Shown here one piece after another: positions 1 through 8,836 of a stretch of 39,651 nt of DNA. Each line of letters opens with the position of its first letter. Position 1 is the stretch's first letter. Location: positions 1 through 39,651 of the forward strand of contig NZ_MJAO01000032.1 in NCBI RefSeq assembly GCF_001902635.1, in the 5' to 3' direction. The notes below the pieces were generated by a model. It saw only the letters and a list, made by a program, of their open reading frames with translations. It searched no databases and was not told the DNA's origin. The stretch is from Serratia marcescens (GTDB lineage: Bacteria; Pseudomonadota; Gammaproteobacteria; Enterobacterales; Enterobacteriaceae). Both the position numbers and the translations under genes were made by a program.

Positions 1-27
1 GACTTGTCAGTCGTTGTTCCCGGTCAG

Positions 28-64
28 TGGAGGCGCATTATAGGGAGTTCTCGGCGGGCCGCAA
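28..64 (-). promoter_or_regulatory. rRNA operon P1 promoter (core)
   Basis: Read on the minus strand, this has the form of an enterobacterial rrn P1 promoter: -35 TTGCGG (59-64), a 16-bp spacer, a perfect -10 TATAAT (37-42), the GC-rich discriminator GCGCCTCC (29-36) and a likely start at the A at position 28, followed by ACTGACCGGGAACAACG. The 16-bp spacer and GC discriminator are the known hallmarks of stringently controlled rRNA promoters. An AT-rich stretch at about 68-88 sits where an UP element belongs. The 16S gene itself would lie left of position 1, outside the window. The same murI-rrn arrangement exists at E. coli rrnB. Confidence 0.9.
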
Positions 65-91
65 CCCCTATTTTCAATATTCTTTCCAACC

Positions 92-106
92 GTTGAATGT
101 TTAACC
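92..106 (-). promoter_or_regulatory. candidate Fis site I of the rrn promoter
   Basis: A 15-bp sequence reading GGTTAAACATTCAAC on the minus strand has the flanking G and C and most of the central bases of the degenerate Fis motif. Its centre is at -71 relative to the predicted rrn P1 start, the position of Fis site I at E. coli rrnB P1. The motif is loose, so the position is the stronger argument. Confidence 0.5.
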
Positions 107-115
107 AAAATGCCG

Positions 116-979
116 TTAAAGCGGTAGTTTTTTCAACGATTTAAAGCCATAACCCTGCAAAACGGGCAATAAAGCGTCAGTATCTTCATTTAACGCCATG
201 CAATACGCCAGATTCTCTTCCTGGCTCGAGACCAGGTTTTCCTGCGTCGAGATAAGCCAGGCGGTGCGACGGGCAATCGCCGCGCCGGAATCCACCAGTC
301 GGGTGCCTTCCGGCAACACCTGCATCAGCTCTTCAGCTAATAGAGGGAAATGGGTGCAGCCCAGGACGACAGTATCCGGCGGTTCGCGCATGCTGAGCCA
401 CGGGTGCAGGATCTTCTTCAGCACCGGTAGCGGCACGGCTTCCCCGTGCAGCTTGGCTTCCGCCAGCTCCACCAGCTCTGAAGACCCCAGCAGTTCGATC
501 TTGCAGTCGGTGGCAAAACGGGAAATCAGCTCATGGGTATAGCTGCGCTGTACGGTGCCACGGGTCGCCAGTAGGCCAACAATACCGTTGACGGTAAGAC
601 GGGCCGCCGGTTTGATGGCGGGCACTACGCCCACGACTGGGAAACTGAAACGCTCGCGCAGAGCCGGCAAGGAAACGGTGCTGGCGGTGTTGCAGGCGAT
701 GATGACGATCGCCAGAGGATGACGTTGCTGCACCGCGCTGACAATTTCCAGCACGCGCTCAACGATAAACTCTTCGGACTTCTCGCCGTAGGGGAACGCC
801 ACGTTGTCGAAAGCGTATATATAGTGGAGATCCGGCAGCAACTGCCGAACCTCCTGATACACCGACAACCCGCCGACGCCGGAATCAAAAACCAGCACCG
901 TCGGGCGAGGTGTGGCGGTGCTGTTAGAAGGTATAGCTTCCAGTGAGGTAGTATTCTCTTCCTGGAGTAGCGTAGCCAT
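116..979 (-). CDS. murI: glutamate racemase
   Basis: A 287-residue cytoplasmic enzyme that converts L-glutamate to D-glutamate for peptidoglycan precursors. The N-terminal motif FDSGVGG (31-37) and the two catalytic cysteines, C96 in ACNTAS and C208 in GCTHFPLL, are all present. The roughly 25-residue extension before the core is typical of the enterobacterial form, which is known to be activated by UDP-MurNAc-L-Ala. The start at 979 aligns with the E. coli start (MATLLQEE here); the reading frame is open a further 15 codons upstream, but that part has no family match. The first 56 bp lie inside the 3' end of btuB, in a different frame, so translation of the two is probably linked. Downstream is an rRNA promoter pointing the same way, with no clear terminator between. 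Confidence 0.97.
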   Translation of the reverse strand: MATLLQEENTTSLEAIPSNSTATPRPTVLVFDSGVGGLSVYQEVRQLLPDLHYIYAFDNVAFPYGEKSEEFIVERVLEIVSAVQQRHPLAIVIIACNTASTVSLPALRERFSFPVVGVVPAIKPAARLTVNGIVGLLATRGTVQRSYTHELISRFATDCKIELLGSSELVELAEAKLHGEAVPLPVLKKILHPWLSMREPPDTVVLGCTHFPLLAEELMQVLPEGTRLVDSGAAIARRTAWLISTQENLVSSQEENLAYCMALNEDTDALLPVLQGYGFKSLKKLPL

Positions 980-2807
980 AGGCCGTCTCATAATCTTTAT
1001 CAAACAGGTTGGCAATTCTACCACGAACTGTCAGATGAGATGTGACCGGATACGAAACTGCGAGATCCCACAGGCTCACGCCGCCAAGTTTAACCGTCGG
1101 GCTTGGATAAACACCGTAATCCTTGTCGTATCGCTCACCCAAGTATTGGTAGGTCACCGCCCAATCAAAGTCATACAGCTGCCAGTCCAGCTCATATTTC
1201 ACCTGCTGTTTGGCACGACGCAGCAGCACTTCGTTGGTCTTGGCGTTGCGCGGATCGACATAATCATAGCCAATTTGGTGCGTCAGCGGGCCGGTTTCGA
1301 AAGAAGCCGTAGCCTCTACACCTTTAATTCTGGCCTGATCAACATTGTAATAAGCAGAGCTTGAACCACTGGATGCATAGCTGATCAGGTTATCTATATC
1401 GTTACGATAGCCGCTGACGCGCCAGGTAACCGGCCCGGTCAACCCCTCAAAGCCCCCTTCCCACTGTTTGCTTTCTTCCGGCTTCAAATCCGGGTTGCCA
1501 CCAAAGCTGCCGTACTGTTGCCCCAAATTCGGCGCTTTAAATGCAGTGCCATAAGAGGCAATGGCGCGATAACCCTCAACAAACTCCCAAGCCACGCTGG
1601 TTTGCCAAGTGCCATGCCAACCAAACTGCGAGTTATCGTCGCCACGTACCGCCCCTTCCAGGGTAAAGGCGTCAATTTGTTGCTGCGCCGTCAGATAAAG
1701 CCCGGTGTTACGTTGGCTCTTGCTGTCAGTGATGTAAGCCGTGCCCGGCTCGATTTTCTGATTTTGCCAATCGACACCCGTACTGATATGGCCTTGGGCA
1801 ACCTGGAACGTATTGCCCCACTGCACATTGTATTGTGTGGAATCATCCAGAGTTGCGGATGCGGAATAAGGGCCATATTTGGGATCATAGTTATAGTCTT
1901 TGGTGTGGCTATAGCTCGCGATCAGCTGTGTGGCATAGATGCCATCCCGATAGCGTAGGCCGCTATCCCAACTTTGGCTATAAAGCTGGCGGGTATCCGG
2001 CAGCGCATCCATATGCGCCGGATCCGAATAGCTGTAATTGCCGTCATAGGCCGTGCGGTTGTCATAACCATAACCACGCACAAAACCGCTGAACGCTTCA
2101 TTAAATTTATGCTCTATGCCGCCGTACAGCGATTTACTCATAAAGCCGTCGCGATCCGGCTGCGGAATACTGGTATTGCCTTCGGCCACCACGTCATACC
2201 CTTTGGTATAGGTGTAGTTTCCTGCCACCGTCGCCACGGTGCTGTCGCCCAACTGCTGTTGAGTCGACGCATCGTAGGATTGATAGCCGTTGGAGCCGAC
2301 GCCGGCGGCCAACGTAGAGCCGTTCTTTTCGCGGGTGGTTATGATATTGACCACACCGCCGATGGCGTCGGAACCGTACACCGCCGAACGCGGGCCGCGA
2401 ATATATTCGACTTTCTGCACCAGCGAGATCGGGATTTGGCTGAGATCGGAAGAACCGCTGACACCCGCCTGATTAAGGCGAATGCCGTCGATCAGCACCA
2501 GCACGTGGCTGGAGTTGGTGCCGCGAATAAACAGCGAGCTCTTTTGCCCCAGCCCGCCGTTTTGCGCAATGTCCACGCCCGGCAAACGGCGCATCACGTC
2601 GGTCAGATTCTTGGCCTGCCAGCGATCGATATCGTTACGGGTGACGATGGTGGTCGGTGCCAGCACGGAAGAAACCGGCTGCGGGAAACGGTTGGCGGTC
2701 ACCACCAGGTTATCCCCGCTAGTGGCTGTGGTGTTGTCTTGCGCCCATCCAGAAAAAGCCGTGACGGAGGAGACCACCGCCAGCAGCGTATTTTTTGTAA
2801 TTGTCAT
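924..2807 (-). CDS. btuB: TonB-dependent vitamin B12 outer membrane receptor
   Basis: A 627-residue outer membrane beta-barrel that imports cobalamin using TonB-ExbBD energy. The start at 2807 gives a signal peptide [20 protein letters not shown] followed by WA, with cleavage expected before QD. The TonB box DNLVVTANR follows soon after cleavage. Next come the plug domain ([43 protein letters not shown]) and the barrel, ending in an aromatic residue (YLTGSYTF) as outer membrane barrels require. The frame is open five codons further, but the family start, the hairpin-embedded GGAT upstream and the signal peptide all favour 2807. Expression should be controlled by the cobalamin riboswitch immediately upstream. 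It is followed by, and overlaps, murI. Confidence 0.97.
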   Translation of the reverse strand: MTITKNTLLAVVSSVTAFSGWAQDNTTATSGDNLVVTANRFPQPVSSVLAPTTIVTRNDIDRWQAKNLTDVMRRLPGVDIAQNGGLGQKSSLFIRGTNSSHVLVLIDGIRLNQAGVSGSSDLSQIPISLVQKVEYIRGPRSAVYGSDAIGGVVNIITTREKNGSTLAAGVGSNGYQSYDASTQQQLGDSTVATVAGNYTYTKGYDVVAEGNTSIPQPDRDGFMSKSLYGGIEHKFNEAFSGFVRGYGYDNRTAYDGNYSYSDPAHMDALPDTRQLYSQSWDSGLRYRDGIYATQLIASYSHTKDYNYDPKYGPYSASATLDDSTQYNVQWGNTFQVAQGHISTGVDWQNQKIEPGTAYITDSKSQRNTGLYLTAQQQIDAFTLEGAVRGDDNSQFGWHGTWQTSVAWEFVEGYRAIASYGTAFKAPNLGQQYGSFGGNPDLKPEESKQWEGGFEGLTGPVTWRVSGYRNDIDNLISYASSGSSSAYYNVDQARIKGVEATASFETGPLTHQIGYDYVDPRNAKTNEVLLRRAKQQVKYELDWQLYDFDWAVTYQYLGERYDKDYGVYPSPTVKLGGVSLWDLAVSYPVTSHLTVRGRIANLFDKDYETAYGYATPGREYYLTGSYTF

Positions 2808-3073
2808 GAGAAAAGCATCCAAACTTAATTGGCGGATGCCGCAGGATCATGGCCGGTAGTTCGCGACGGCCACGGACATTGCGACGTAACACCGGCAGGT
2901 CTTCGGGCTTGGGATTTGCGGGCCGCGGGGCGCGACCGGCAACGGGCGATGACTTCCCATCCTGCAGTGGACAGTGTCTGCGTCGAAACGCTATCGCCGT
3001 GACTTCCCCTTACCGCTGCGCGTCAGCTCCGGATTCACACCGGATTCCCTTTTCACTCGCTGCTTGAGGCCGG
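2808..3073 (-). ncRNA. cobalamin riboswitch upstream of btuB
   Basis: On the minus strand the leader carries the B12 box AAGCCCGAAGACCTGCC (2894-2910) and, 5' of it, the conserved core elements GGGAATCCGGTGTGAATC, GAGCTGACGCGCAGCGG and GGGAAGTCATCG. These match the btuB aptamer of E. coli in order. The aptamer occupies roughly 2885-3073. The remainder is the expression platform, ending in an RBS-sequestering hairpin. When adenosylcobalamin is bound, translation of btuB is expected to be shut off. Confidence 0.95.
2815..2839 (-). promoter_or_regulatory. btuB RBS-sequestering hairpin
   Basis: In transcript sense GCAUCC (2834-2839) can pair perfectly with GGAUGC (2815-2820) across a 13-nt loop. 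The second arm carries the GGA that serves as Shine-Dalgarno sequence 8-9 nt before the btuB AUG. The same GCAUCC/GGAUGC pair precedes E. coli btuB and is the known switch element of that riboswitch. Confidence 0.75.
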
Positions 3074-3079
3074 ACGGCA

Positions 3080-3108
3080 ATGCTACGATCAATGCAAATA
3101 GATGTCTA
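3080..3108 (-). promoter_or_regulatory. btuB promoter
   Basis: Minus-strand -35 TAGACA (3103-3108), a 17-bp spacer and -10 TAGCAT (3080-3085) would start transcription near 3073, exactly where the riboswitch begins. The match to consensus is 5/6 and 4/6. Confidence 0.6.
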
Positions 3109-3115
3109 GACTGCT
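3100..3115. promoter_or_regulatory. candidate MetJ box pair over the btuB -35
   Basis: Two abutting 8-mers, AGATGTCT (3100-3107; 7/8 to the met box AGACGTCT) and AGACTGCT (3108-3115; 6/8). MetJ is known to bind tandem 8-bp boxes in exactly this phase. The pair covers the predicted btuB -35. MetJ control of btuB in this organism is an inference. Confidence 0.4.
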
Positions 3116-3146
3116 ATTAATGTTACAAATAATAAACACGACAAAA

Positions 3147-3180
3147 CTGGACTTCACGGTCTGATTCCCTACAATCCCCG
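3147..3180 (+). promoter_or_regulatory. trmA promoter with GC-rich discriminator
   Basis: The -10 TACAAT (3170-3175) is followed at once by CCCCGC, a GC-rich discriminator of the stringent-control type. A poor -35 (CTGGAC, 3147-3152) lies 17 bp upstream. E. coli trmA is known to be growth-rate regulated like rRNA, which fits. Confidence 0.5.
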
Positions 3181-3211
3181 CTGATCAAATTTGCCTGACG
3201 AGAAGAAACAC

Positions 3212-4315
3212 ATGACGCCCGAGAATTTGCCTATTGAACGTTACGATGACCAACTGGCGGAGAAAGTCGCCCGCCTGAAGACGTTGATGTCACCGTTCGC
3301 GGCGCCCGAGCCGGAAGTGTTCCGCTCGCCAGTCGACCACTACCGCATGCGCGCCGAATTCCGCATCTGGCACGACGCGGACGACATGTACCACATCATG
3401 TTCGATCAGCAGACCAAGCAGCGTATTCGCGTCGATCAGTTCCCGGCCGCCAGCGAGCTGATCAACCGCCTGATGAGCGCCCTGATCGCCGCGCTGAAAC
3501 CGGAGCCGATCCTGCGTCACAAGCTGTTCCAGATCGATTATCTGTCGACGCAAAGCGGTAAAATCATCGCCTCGCTGCTGTATCACCGCAAGCTGGATGA
3601 CGTTTGGCAGCAACGCGCCGAGCAGCTGCGCGACGATCTGCGCGCTCAGGGTTTCGACCTGCAGCTGATCGGCCGCGCGTCGAAAACCAAGATCATGCTC
3701 GACCAGGATTATGTCGACGAAGTGCTGCCGGTCGCCGGCCGCGACATGATCTACCGCCAGGTGGAAAACAGCTTCACGCAGCCCAACGCGGCCATGAACG
3801 TGCAGATGCTGGAATGGGCGCTGGCGGTCACCGCCGGTTCCAAAGGCGATTTGCTGGAGCTCTATTGCGGTAACGGCAACTTCTCGCTGGCGCTGGCGCG
3901 CAATTTCGAGCGCGTGCTGGCGACCGAGATCGCCAAGCCGTCGGTGGCGGCGGCGCAGTACAACATCGCCGCCAACCAAATCGACAATGTACAGATCATC
4001 CGCATGGCGGCGGAAGATTTCACCCAGGCAATGAACGGGGTGCGCGAATTCAACCGGTTGAAAGGCATCGACCTGAGCGGCTACAACTGCGAGACGATTT
4101 TCGTCGATCCGCCGCGCAGCGGGCTGGACGATGAAACGGTGAAGATGGTGCAGGCCTACCCGCGCATTCTGTATATCTCATGCAACCCGGAAACGCTGTG
4201 CGCCAACCTGGAAACGCTGCAGACCACCCATCGGGTCAGCCGCCTGGCGCTGTTCGATCAGTTCCCGTACACCCATCATATGGAATGCGGCGTGTTGTTG
4301 GAAAAACACCGCTGA
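3212..4315 (+). CDS. trmA: tRNA (uracil-5)-methyltransferase
   Basis: A 367-residue SAM-dependent enzyme that makes ribothymidine at position 54 of the tRNA T-loop (and U341 of tmRNA in E. coli). Visible motifs are the SAM-binding [10 protein letters not shown], the DPPRSGLD loop, the catalytic nucleophile C324 in YISCNPET and the general-base E358 in HHMECG. The number of both catalytic residues agrees with E. coli TrmA. The ATG at 3212 (MTPENLPIE) matches the E. coli start; a TTG seven codons upstream is in frame but unsupported. It is divergent from btuB and ends in a hairpin shared with yijD. Confidence 0.97.
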   Translation: MTPENLPIERYDDQLAEKVARLKTLMSPFAAPEPEVFRSPVDHYRMRAEFRIWHDADDMYHIMFDQQTKQRIRVDQFPAASELINRLMSALIAALKPEPILRHKLFQIDYLSTQSGKIIASLLYHRKLDDVWQQRAEQLRDDLRAQGFDLQLIGRASKTKIMLDQDYVDEVLPVAGRDMIYRQVENSFTQPNAAMNVQMLEWALAVTAGSKGDLLELYCGNGNFSLALARNFERVLATEIAKPSVAAAQYNIAANQIDNVQIIRMAAEDFTQAMNGVREFNRLKGIDLSGYNCETIFVDPPRSGLDDETVKMVQAYPRILYISCNPETLCANLETLQTTHRVSRLALFDQFPYTHHMECGVLLEKHR

Positions 4316-4322
4316 TACGACA

Positions 4323-4350
4323 GGGGCGCCATGATGGCGCCCCGTTTCAT
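4323..4350. terminator. bidirectional terminator between trmA and yijD
   Basis: Perfect 8-bp stem GGGGCGCC (4323-4330) / GGCGCCCC (4336-4343) with loop ATGAT, between two convergent genes. The T-tract on the plus side is short (GTTTCATT), so efficiency is uncertain. Confidence 0.65.
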
Positions 4351-4721
4351 TATGGCTCTTGAGTCGGCGTATTCAGCGCTTTACGCGCCTTCAGCTTAAC
4401 CCCGATCCACAGCACCAACGCCACGCAGACAACCGAAGGCAGGAAGTTGGAGCCGATCTGCGGGTATTCGGCGCGCACGATGGCGCTGTACAGCAGCAGC
4501 CCCAACAGGAAACAGGCCGCCGCCAGCTTCGGTATGCCGTCCGGCATGGCGCGGTTCAGGTAACGCTGATGCAGGCAGTACACCGCCAGCACCAACGCGA
4601 TCAGCGGGAAGATCGAAAACGGCACCACCGAGCTGAACAGCGCAGCAAAGGAACCGTTGATCGAAAGGCCGGCAATCAATGCCAGCAGTAAGGTGCCATT
4701 TTCACGGCCTGGTTTTTCCAT
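4350..4721 (-). CDS. yijD: YijD family inner membrane protein
   Basis: A 123-residue protein with about four hydrophobic segments: roughly 10-28, 34-50, 65-82 and 95-108. It matches E. coli YijD over its length, including [20 protein letters not shown] and [12 protein letters not shown]. The function is not known. Two adjacent ATG codons exist; the second (4721) aligns with E. coli and has AAGG at a better distance, and the first (4724) would add one residue. The gene follows fabR by only 14 bp on the same strand, so the two form an operon, as in E. coli. That hints at a membrane-lipid link, but nothing in the protein proves it. Confidence 0.9.
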   Translation of the reverse strand: MEKPGRENGTLLLALIAGLSINGSFAALFSSVVPFSIFPLIALVLAVYCLHQRYLNRAMPDGIPKLAAACFLLGLLLYSAIVRAEYPQIGSNFLPSVVCVALVLWIGVKLKARKALNTPTQEP

Positions 4722-4735
4722 CATTTTTACCTTTT

Positions 4736-5368
4736 TTATACGTGGGACACAGAAGCTTTTTCTTGTTCGCGACGATACCAGTAATACGCCCCTTTGGAGA
4801 TCATCCGCAGCTGCAGCACCAGCCGTTCTTCCAGCTGCTGCCGCTGCTCGGCGTCGATATCCAGCGCTTCCGCGCCGGCGCTGAACACGATGGTGACCAT
4901 CGCTTCCGCCTGCGCTTCGGTGAAGCTGCGCGGCATGTGGTTTTCCAACTCAAGGTAATCCGCCAGCTCGGCGATGAAATGCTGGATCTCGCGCGCCACC
5001 GCCGCACGGAATGCCGCCGAGGTGCCGGAGCGCTCGCGCAACAGCAGACGGAAGGCGTTCGGGTTGTTGCCGATAAATTCCATAAAGGTAGAAACTGAGG
5101 TGCGGATCACGCTGCCACCCTTGGCGATGCGTTGGCGCGCCTGGCGCATCAACTGACGCAACATCAGGCCGCTTTCGTCCACCATCGTCAGCCCCAACTC
5201 ATCCACATCGCGGAAGTGGCGGTAAAACGATGTGGGCGCGATGCCCGCCTCACGTGAAACTTCGCGCAGGCTCAGGCTGGCGAAGCTGCGTTCGGCGCTC
5301 AGCTGGCTGAATGCGGCTTCGATCAGGGAACGACGAGTCCGTTCTTTTTGTTGTGCTCTGACGCCCAT
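4736..5368 (-). CDS. fabR: FabR, TetR-family repressor of unsaturated fatty acid synthesis
   Basis: A 210-residue TetR-type regulator. The N-terminal helix-turn-helix region (about 9-55, with [20 protein letters not shown]) is nearly identical to E. coli FabR, as is most of the ligand domain. FabR in E. coli represses fabA and fabB by sensing the balance of unsaturated to saturated acyl thioesters. The start at 5368 (MGVRAQQ) is chosen because GGA lies 7 nt upstream and the family begins there; an ATG two codons earlier is possible. The C-terminal tail after WYRREQEKA diverges from E. coli and is shorter. It is divergent from sthA and upstream of yijD. Confidence 0.95.
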   Translation of the reverse strand: MGVRAQQKERTRRSLIEAAFSQLSAERSFASLSLREVSREAGIAPTSFYRHFRDVDELGLTMVDESGLMLRQLMRQARQRIAKGGSVIRTSVSTFMEFIGNNPNAFRLLLRERSGTSAAFRAAVAREIQHFIAELADYLELENHMPRSFTEAQAEAMVTIVFSAGAEALDIDAEQRQQLEERLVLQLRMISKGAYYWYRREQEKASVSHV

Positions 5369-5584
5369 ATGCATATCCGGATAGGTTCCATTCTCTCAGT
5401 CTAACGCCCTAGACTTGGCAATATAGCAAATTTTATCGCAACAGCATTTATACTAACGCGCTCTATCACACTTCCACTCTGAACCGATTGTGCTTTGACT
5501 CAAAAAGCCTAATGGTGATTGGGTGAGCAGCGCTATGATGTTAAGATACCGTTGTAATCTTGTATAAAAACAGGTCTCTCCTAC

Positions 5585-6982
5585 ATGCAACAGCACTATC
5601 AATTTGATGCCATTGTGATTGGCTCGGGCCCTGGTGGTGAAGGTGCCGCTATGGGGCTGGTGAAACAGGGCGCCCGCGTGGCCGTTATCGAACGGTACAA
5701 CAACGTAGGCGGCGGATGTACCCATTGGGGTACCATCCCGTCCAAAGCCCTCCGCCACGCCGTCAGCCGCATTATCGAATTCAACCAGAACCCGCTTTAC
5801 AACAATTCGCGCACGCTCAGTGCGACCTTCCCTGACATTTTACGCCACGCCGATAACGTCATCAGCCAGCAGACCCGCATGCGCCAAGGGTTCTATGAGC
5901 GTAACCAGTGCAAGCTGTTCGCCGGCGACGCGCGCTTTATCGACGCCAACACCGTCAGCGTCAGCTATATGGACGGCACCCAGGACACCATCCGCGCCGA
6001 TCACATCGTGATCGCCTGCGGTTCGCGCCCTTACCATCCGGCCAGCGTCGATTTCAATCACCCGCGCATCTACGACAGCGACTCCATTCTCGAGCTGAGC
6101 CATGAACCGCGCCACGTGATCATTTACGGCGCCGGGGTAATCGGCTGCGAGTACGCGTCTATCTTCCGCGGTCTGAACGTCAAGGTGGATCTGATCAACA
6201 CCCGCGATCGTCTGCTGGCGTTCCTCGATCAGGAGATGTCGGATTCGCTCTCTTACCACTTCTGGAACAACGGCGTGGTGATCCGCCACAACGAAGAGTT
6301 CGAGAAGATCGAGGGCACCGAAGACGGCGTGATCGTGCACCTGAAGTCCGGTAAGAAGGTGAAAGCGGACTGCCTGCTGTACGCCAACGGCCGTACCGGC
6401 AACACCGATTCGCTGGGGCTGGAGAACATCGGGCTGGAGTCGGACAGCCGCGGGCTGCTGAAGGTGAACAGCATGTATCAAACCGCACTGTCGCACATCT
6501 ACGCGGTCGGTGACGTGATCGGTTATCCGAGCCTGGCCTCCGCCGCTTACGATCAGGGCCGCATCGCTGCGCAGGCGATCGCTTCCGGCGAAGCCAGCGG
6601 TCACTTGATCGAAGATATCCCGACCGGCATCTACACCATTCCGGAAATCAGCTCCGTCGGCAAAACCGAGCAGGAACTGACGGCGATGAAAGTGCCGTAT
6701 GAAGTGGGCCGCGCCCAGTTCAAACATCTGGCGCGCGCGCAGATCGCCGGGATGAACGTCGGCAGCCTGAAGATCCTGTTCCATCGCGACACCCTGCAGA
6801 TCCTCGGGATCCACTGCTTCGGTGAGCGTGCGGCGGAGATCATCCACATCGGCCAAGCGATCATGGAACAGAAAGGAGAAGGCAATACTATCGAGTATTT
6901 CGTTAATACCACCTTCAACTATCCGACCATGGCCGAAGCCTACCGGGTGGCGGCGCTTAACGGCTTAAACCGCCTGTTTTAA
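5585..6982 (+). CDS. sthA: soluble pyridine nucleotide transhydrogenase
   Basis: A 465-residue cytoplasmic flavoprotein that transfers hydride between NADPH and NAD+. The FAD-binding [10 protein letters not shown] is at 13-22. The segment that is a redox-active disulfide in lipoamide dehydrogenases reads CTHWGT here (C45, T50), so only one cysteine remains, as is known for this family. A second nucleotide-binding motif, [11 protein letters not shown], and the FAD motif [10 protein letters not shown] follow. The Shine-Dalgarno is weak (AGG about 10 nt before the ATG). Its last 18 bp overlap the end of oxyR on the other strand. Confidence 0.97.
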   Translation: MQQHYQFDAIVIGSGPGGEGAAMGLVKQGARVAVIERYNNVGGGCTHWGTIPSKALRHAVSRIIEFNQNPLYNNSRTLSATFPDILRHADNVISQQTRMRQGFYERNQCKLFAGDARFIDANTVSVSYMDGTQDTIRADHIVIACGSRPYHPASVDFNHPRIYDSDSILELSHEPRHVIIYGAGVIGCEYASIFRGLNVKVDLINTRDRLLAFLDQEMSDSLSYHFWNNGVVIRHNEEFEKIEGTEDGVIVHLKSGKKVKADCLLYANGRTGNTDSLGLENIGLESDSRGLLKVNSMYQTALSHIYAVGDVIGYPSLASAAYDQGRIAAQAIASGEASGHLIEDIPTGIYTIPEISSVGKTEQELTAMKVPYEVGRAQFKHLARAQIAGMNVGSLKILFHRDTLQILGIHCFGERAAEIIHIGQAIMEQKGEGNTIEYFVNTTFNYPTMAEAYRVAALNGLNRLF

Positions 6983-7882
6983 CGCGCTGTCGATGTAGCC
7001 CTGCATGTGCTCGCGGATCGCCTCGGCCAATTGCTCATAACGGCTGCGTAAAGGGGAACCGGGGCGGTACACCAATGCGATGGTGCGCTTCGGTTCCGGC
7101 TTGTAGCAATCCAGATAGCAGACGCCGTCGCGTTCGCGCTGCGGCGGCACCGCCAGTGACGGCAGCAGGGTAATGCCGCTGCCGGCCGCGACCATATTGC
7201 GCAGCGTTTCCAGACTGGTGGCGCGGAAGTGGGTATCTTCGTCCGCCCCCGCCTGGAAGCAAAAGCCCATCGCCTGATCGCGCAGGCAGTGGCCATCCTC
7301 CAGCATCAGCAGTTTCTCTCCCGCCAGATCCGGCATCGCCACGCGCTCGCGCTGCGCCCACGGGTGATCGGAGTACACCGCCAGCTTCATCGGTTCATCG
7401 AATAGAGGCACTTCGATAAACGCCTCGGTTTCCTTCACCAACGCCAGAATGGCGCAGTCCAATTTGCCGCTGTCGAGTTGCGCCAGCAGTTGATGGGTTT
7501 GCGCTTCGTGCAGGTACATTTCCAGTTTCGGGAAGGTTTTATGCAGCGTCGGGATGATCTGCGGCAGCAGATAGGGCCCCACGGTCGGGATCAGGCCAAT
7601 GTGAAGCGGCCCAGACATGGCTTCACCCTGCTGGCTGGCCATCTCCTTCAACACTTTCACTTCGCGCAGCACGGTACGCGCCTGCTCCACCAGCAACAGG
7701 CCCGCCTGAGTGAACAGCACCTTGCGGCTGGTGCGCTCGAGCAGCATAACGCCCAGTTCGTCTTCCAGCTTGCGGATCTGCCCGCTGAGCGTGGGTTGGC
7801 TCACATGGCATGAGTCGGCCGCGCGGCGGAAATGCCGGTGCTCGGCCAAGGCGACCAGATACTCTAAATCACGAATATTCAT
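6965..7882 (-). CDS. oxyR: OxyR, hydrogen peroxide-sensing LysR-type regulator
   Basis: A 305-residue LysR-family activator. The N-terminal winged helix ([20 protein letters not shown]) spans about 18-38. C199 and C208, the pair that forms the peroxide-induced disulfide in E. coli, are both present within [15 protein letters not shown]. The start at 7882 (MNIRDLEYL) equals E. coli in length; the frame is open nine codons further but without homology. The gene faces away from the prx-grx gene across a 150-bp gap holding a four-part OxyR-like operator, which fits autoregulation plus control of the neighbour. Confidence 0.97.
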   Translation of the reverse strand: MNIRDLEYLVALAEHRHFRRAADSCHVSQPTLSGQIRKLEDELGVMLLERTSRKVLFTQAGLLLVEQARTVLREVKVLKEMASQQGEAMSGPLHIGLIPTVGPYLLPQIIPTLHKTFPKLEMYLHEAQTHQLLAQLDSGKLDCAILALVKETEAFIEVPLFDEPMKLAVYSDHPWAQRERVAMPDLAGEKLLMLEDGHCLRDQAMGFCFQAGADEDTHFRATSLETLRNMVAAGSGITLLPSLAVPPQRERDGVCYLDCYKPEPKRTIALVYRPGSPLRSRYEQLAEAIREHMQGYIDSALKQAV

Positions 7883-7900
7883 TGTTCCCTCCATTCCATG

Positions 7901-7937
7901 ATAGCTCATGGCGATAGATAAGATAGCAATGAGCGAT
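7901..7937. promoter_or_regulatory. OxyR operator, four half-sites
   Basis: ATAG (7901-7904), CGAT (7912-7915), ATAG (7923-7926) and CGAT (7934-7937) are each separated by exactly 7 bp. This matches the OxyR tetramer-binding pattern ATAG-N7-CTAT-N7-ATAG-N7-CTAT with one mismatch in each second element. It begins 18 bp upstream of the oxyR start codon. Confidence 0.75.
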
Positions 7938-7950
7938 TAGATCTATCAAG

Positions 7951-7978
7951 TCCCAACGACAATAATGTGTCCCAACGA
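7951..7978 (+). repeat. 9-bp direct repeat in the oxyR-prx gap
   Basis: TCCCAACGA occurs at 7951-7959 and again at 7970-7978, a pitch of 19 bp. I do not recognise it as a known operator. It lies between the OxyR-like operator and the prx-grx start. Confidence 0.5.
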
Positions 7979-8032
7979 AGCGATATAGCGCTAAATGCTA
8001 AAAATTACTTTTCCTAATTAAGGGGTTAATCA

Positions 8033-8764
8033 ATGTTTACCAGTCAAGAAGGCAAGAAAGTTCCTCAGGTTACTTTCCACACCCGTCAGGGCGACCAATG
8101 GATTGATGTGACCACTGATGACCTGTTCAAAAACAAAACCGTCATCGTATTTTCGCTGCCGGGCGCATTCACGCCAACCTGCTCTTCGAGCCACTTGCCG
8201 CGCTATAACGAGCTGTCCAGCGTATTCAAACAACACGGCGTCGACAGCATTCTGTGCGTCTCGGTGAACGACACCTTCGTGATGAACGCCTGGAAAGCCG
8301 ATCAGCATGCGGAAAACATCACCTTCGTGCCGGACGGCAACGGTGAATTCACCAAAGGCATGAACATGCTGGTCGAGAAAGCGGATCTGGGCTTTGGCCC
8401 GCGTTCATGGCGCTACTCGATGCTGGTGCGCAACGGCGTGGTCGAGAAAATGTTCGTCGAGCCGAACAAGCCGGGCGACCCGTTTGAGGTGTCCGACGCC
8501 GATACCATGCTGAAATACCTGGCGCCGGAATTCAAAGTGCAGGAATCGGTCTCTCTGTTCACCAAACCAGGCTGCCCGTTCTGCGCCAAAGCCAAGCAGA
8601 TGCTGCAAGAACGCGGCATTCAGTATGAAGAGATCGTACTGGGCAAAGACGCCACCACCGTCAGCCTGCGCGCCGTCAGCGGCCGCGCCACGGTGCCGCA
8701 AGTGTTCATCGGCGGCCGTCACATCGGCGGCAGCGACGATCTGGAAACTTTCCTGTCAGCTTAA
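8033..8764 (+). CDS. hybrid peroxiredoxin (Prx5)-glutaredoxin
   Basis: A 243-residue cytoplasmic peroxidase made of two domains. Residues 1-165 are a Prx5-type peroxiredoxin with peroxidatic C50 in [12 protein letters not shown]. Residues 170-243 are a glutaredoxin with active site CPFC (181-184), the cis-proline motif TVPQVFIGG and GG before the C-terminal helix. Hybrid proteins of this design, characterised in Haemophilus influenzae, reduce peroxides with glutathione without needing a separate thioredoxin. A strong Shine-Dalgarno, AAGGGG, lies at 8020-8025. It is divergent from oxyR, which should induce it under peroxide. It is followed by a terminator and then a flavoprotein gene. Confidence 0.95.
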   Translation: MFTSQEGKKVPQVTFHTRQGDQWIDVTTDDLFKNKTVIVFSLPGAFTPTCSSSHLPRYNELSSVFKQHGVDSILCVSVNDTFVMNAWKADQHAENITFVPDGNGEFTKGMNMLVEKADLGFGPRSWRYSMLVRNGVVEKMFVEPNKPGDPFEVSDADTMLKYLAPEFKVQESVSLFTKPGCPFCAKAKQMLQERGIQYEEIVLGKDATTVSLRAVSGRATVPQVFIGGRHIGGSDDLETFLSA

Positions 8765-8793
8765 TAAGTAATAACAAAGCCAACGTGAACTTT

Positions 8794-8819
8794 GGCGGGC
8801 TACGGCCCGCCCTTTTTTT
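8794..8819 (+). terminator. terminator after the prx-grx gene
   Basis: GGCGGGC (8794-8800) pairs with GCCCGCC (8805-8811) around a TACG loop, followed by a run of seven T. It lies only 18 bp before the next start codon, so the flavoprotein gene depends on read-through or on a promoter I cannot see. Confidence 0.85.
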
Positions 8820-8836
8820 ACCTTTCAGGAGCGGAT

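Noticed and set aside
2849-3067. Open frame on the plus strand opposite the btuB leader
   Set aside because: The interval is explained by the cobalamin riboswitch on the other strand.
7883-8032. Search for an OxyS small RNA beside oxyR
   Set aside because: The gap is only 150 bp and holds the OxyR-like operator and prx-grx leader. No OxyS-like hairpin and terminator are visible.
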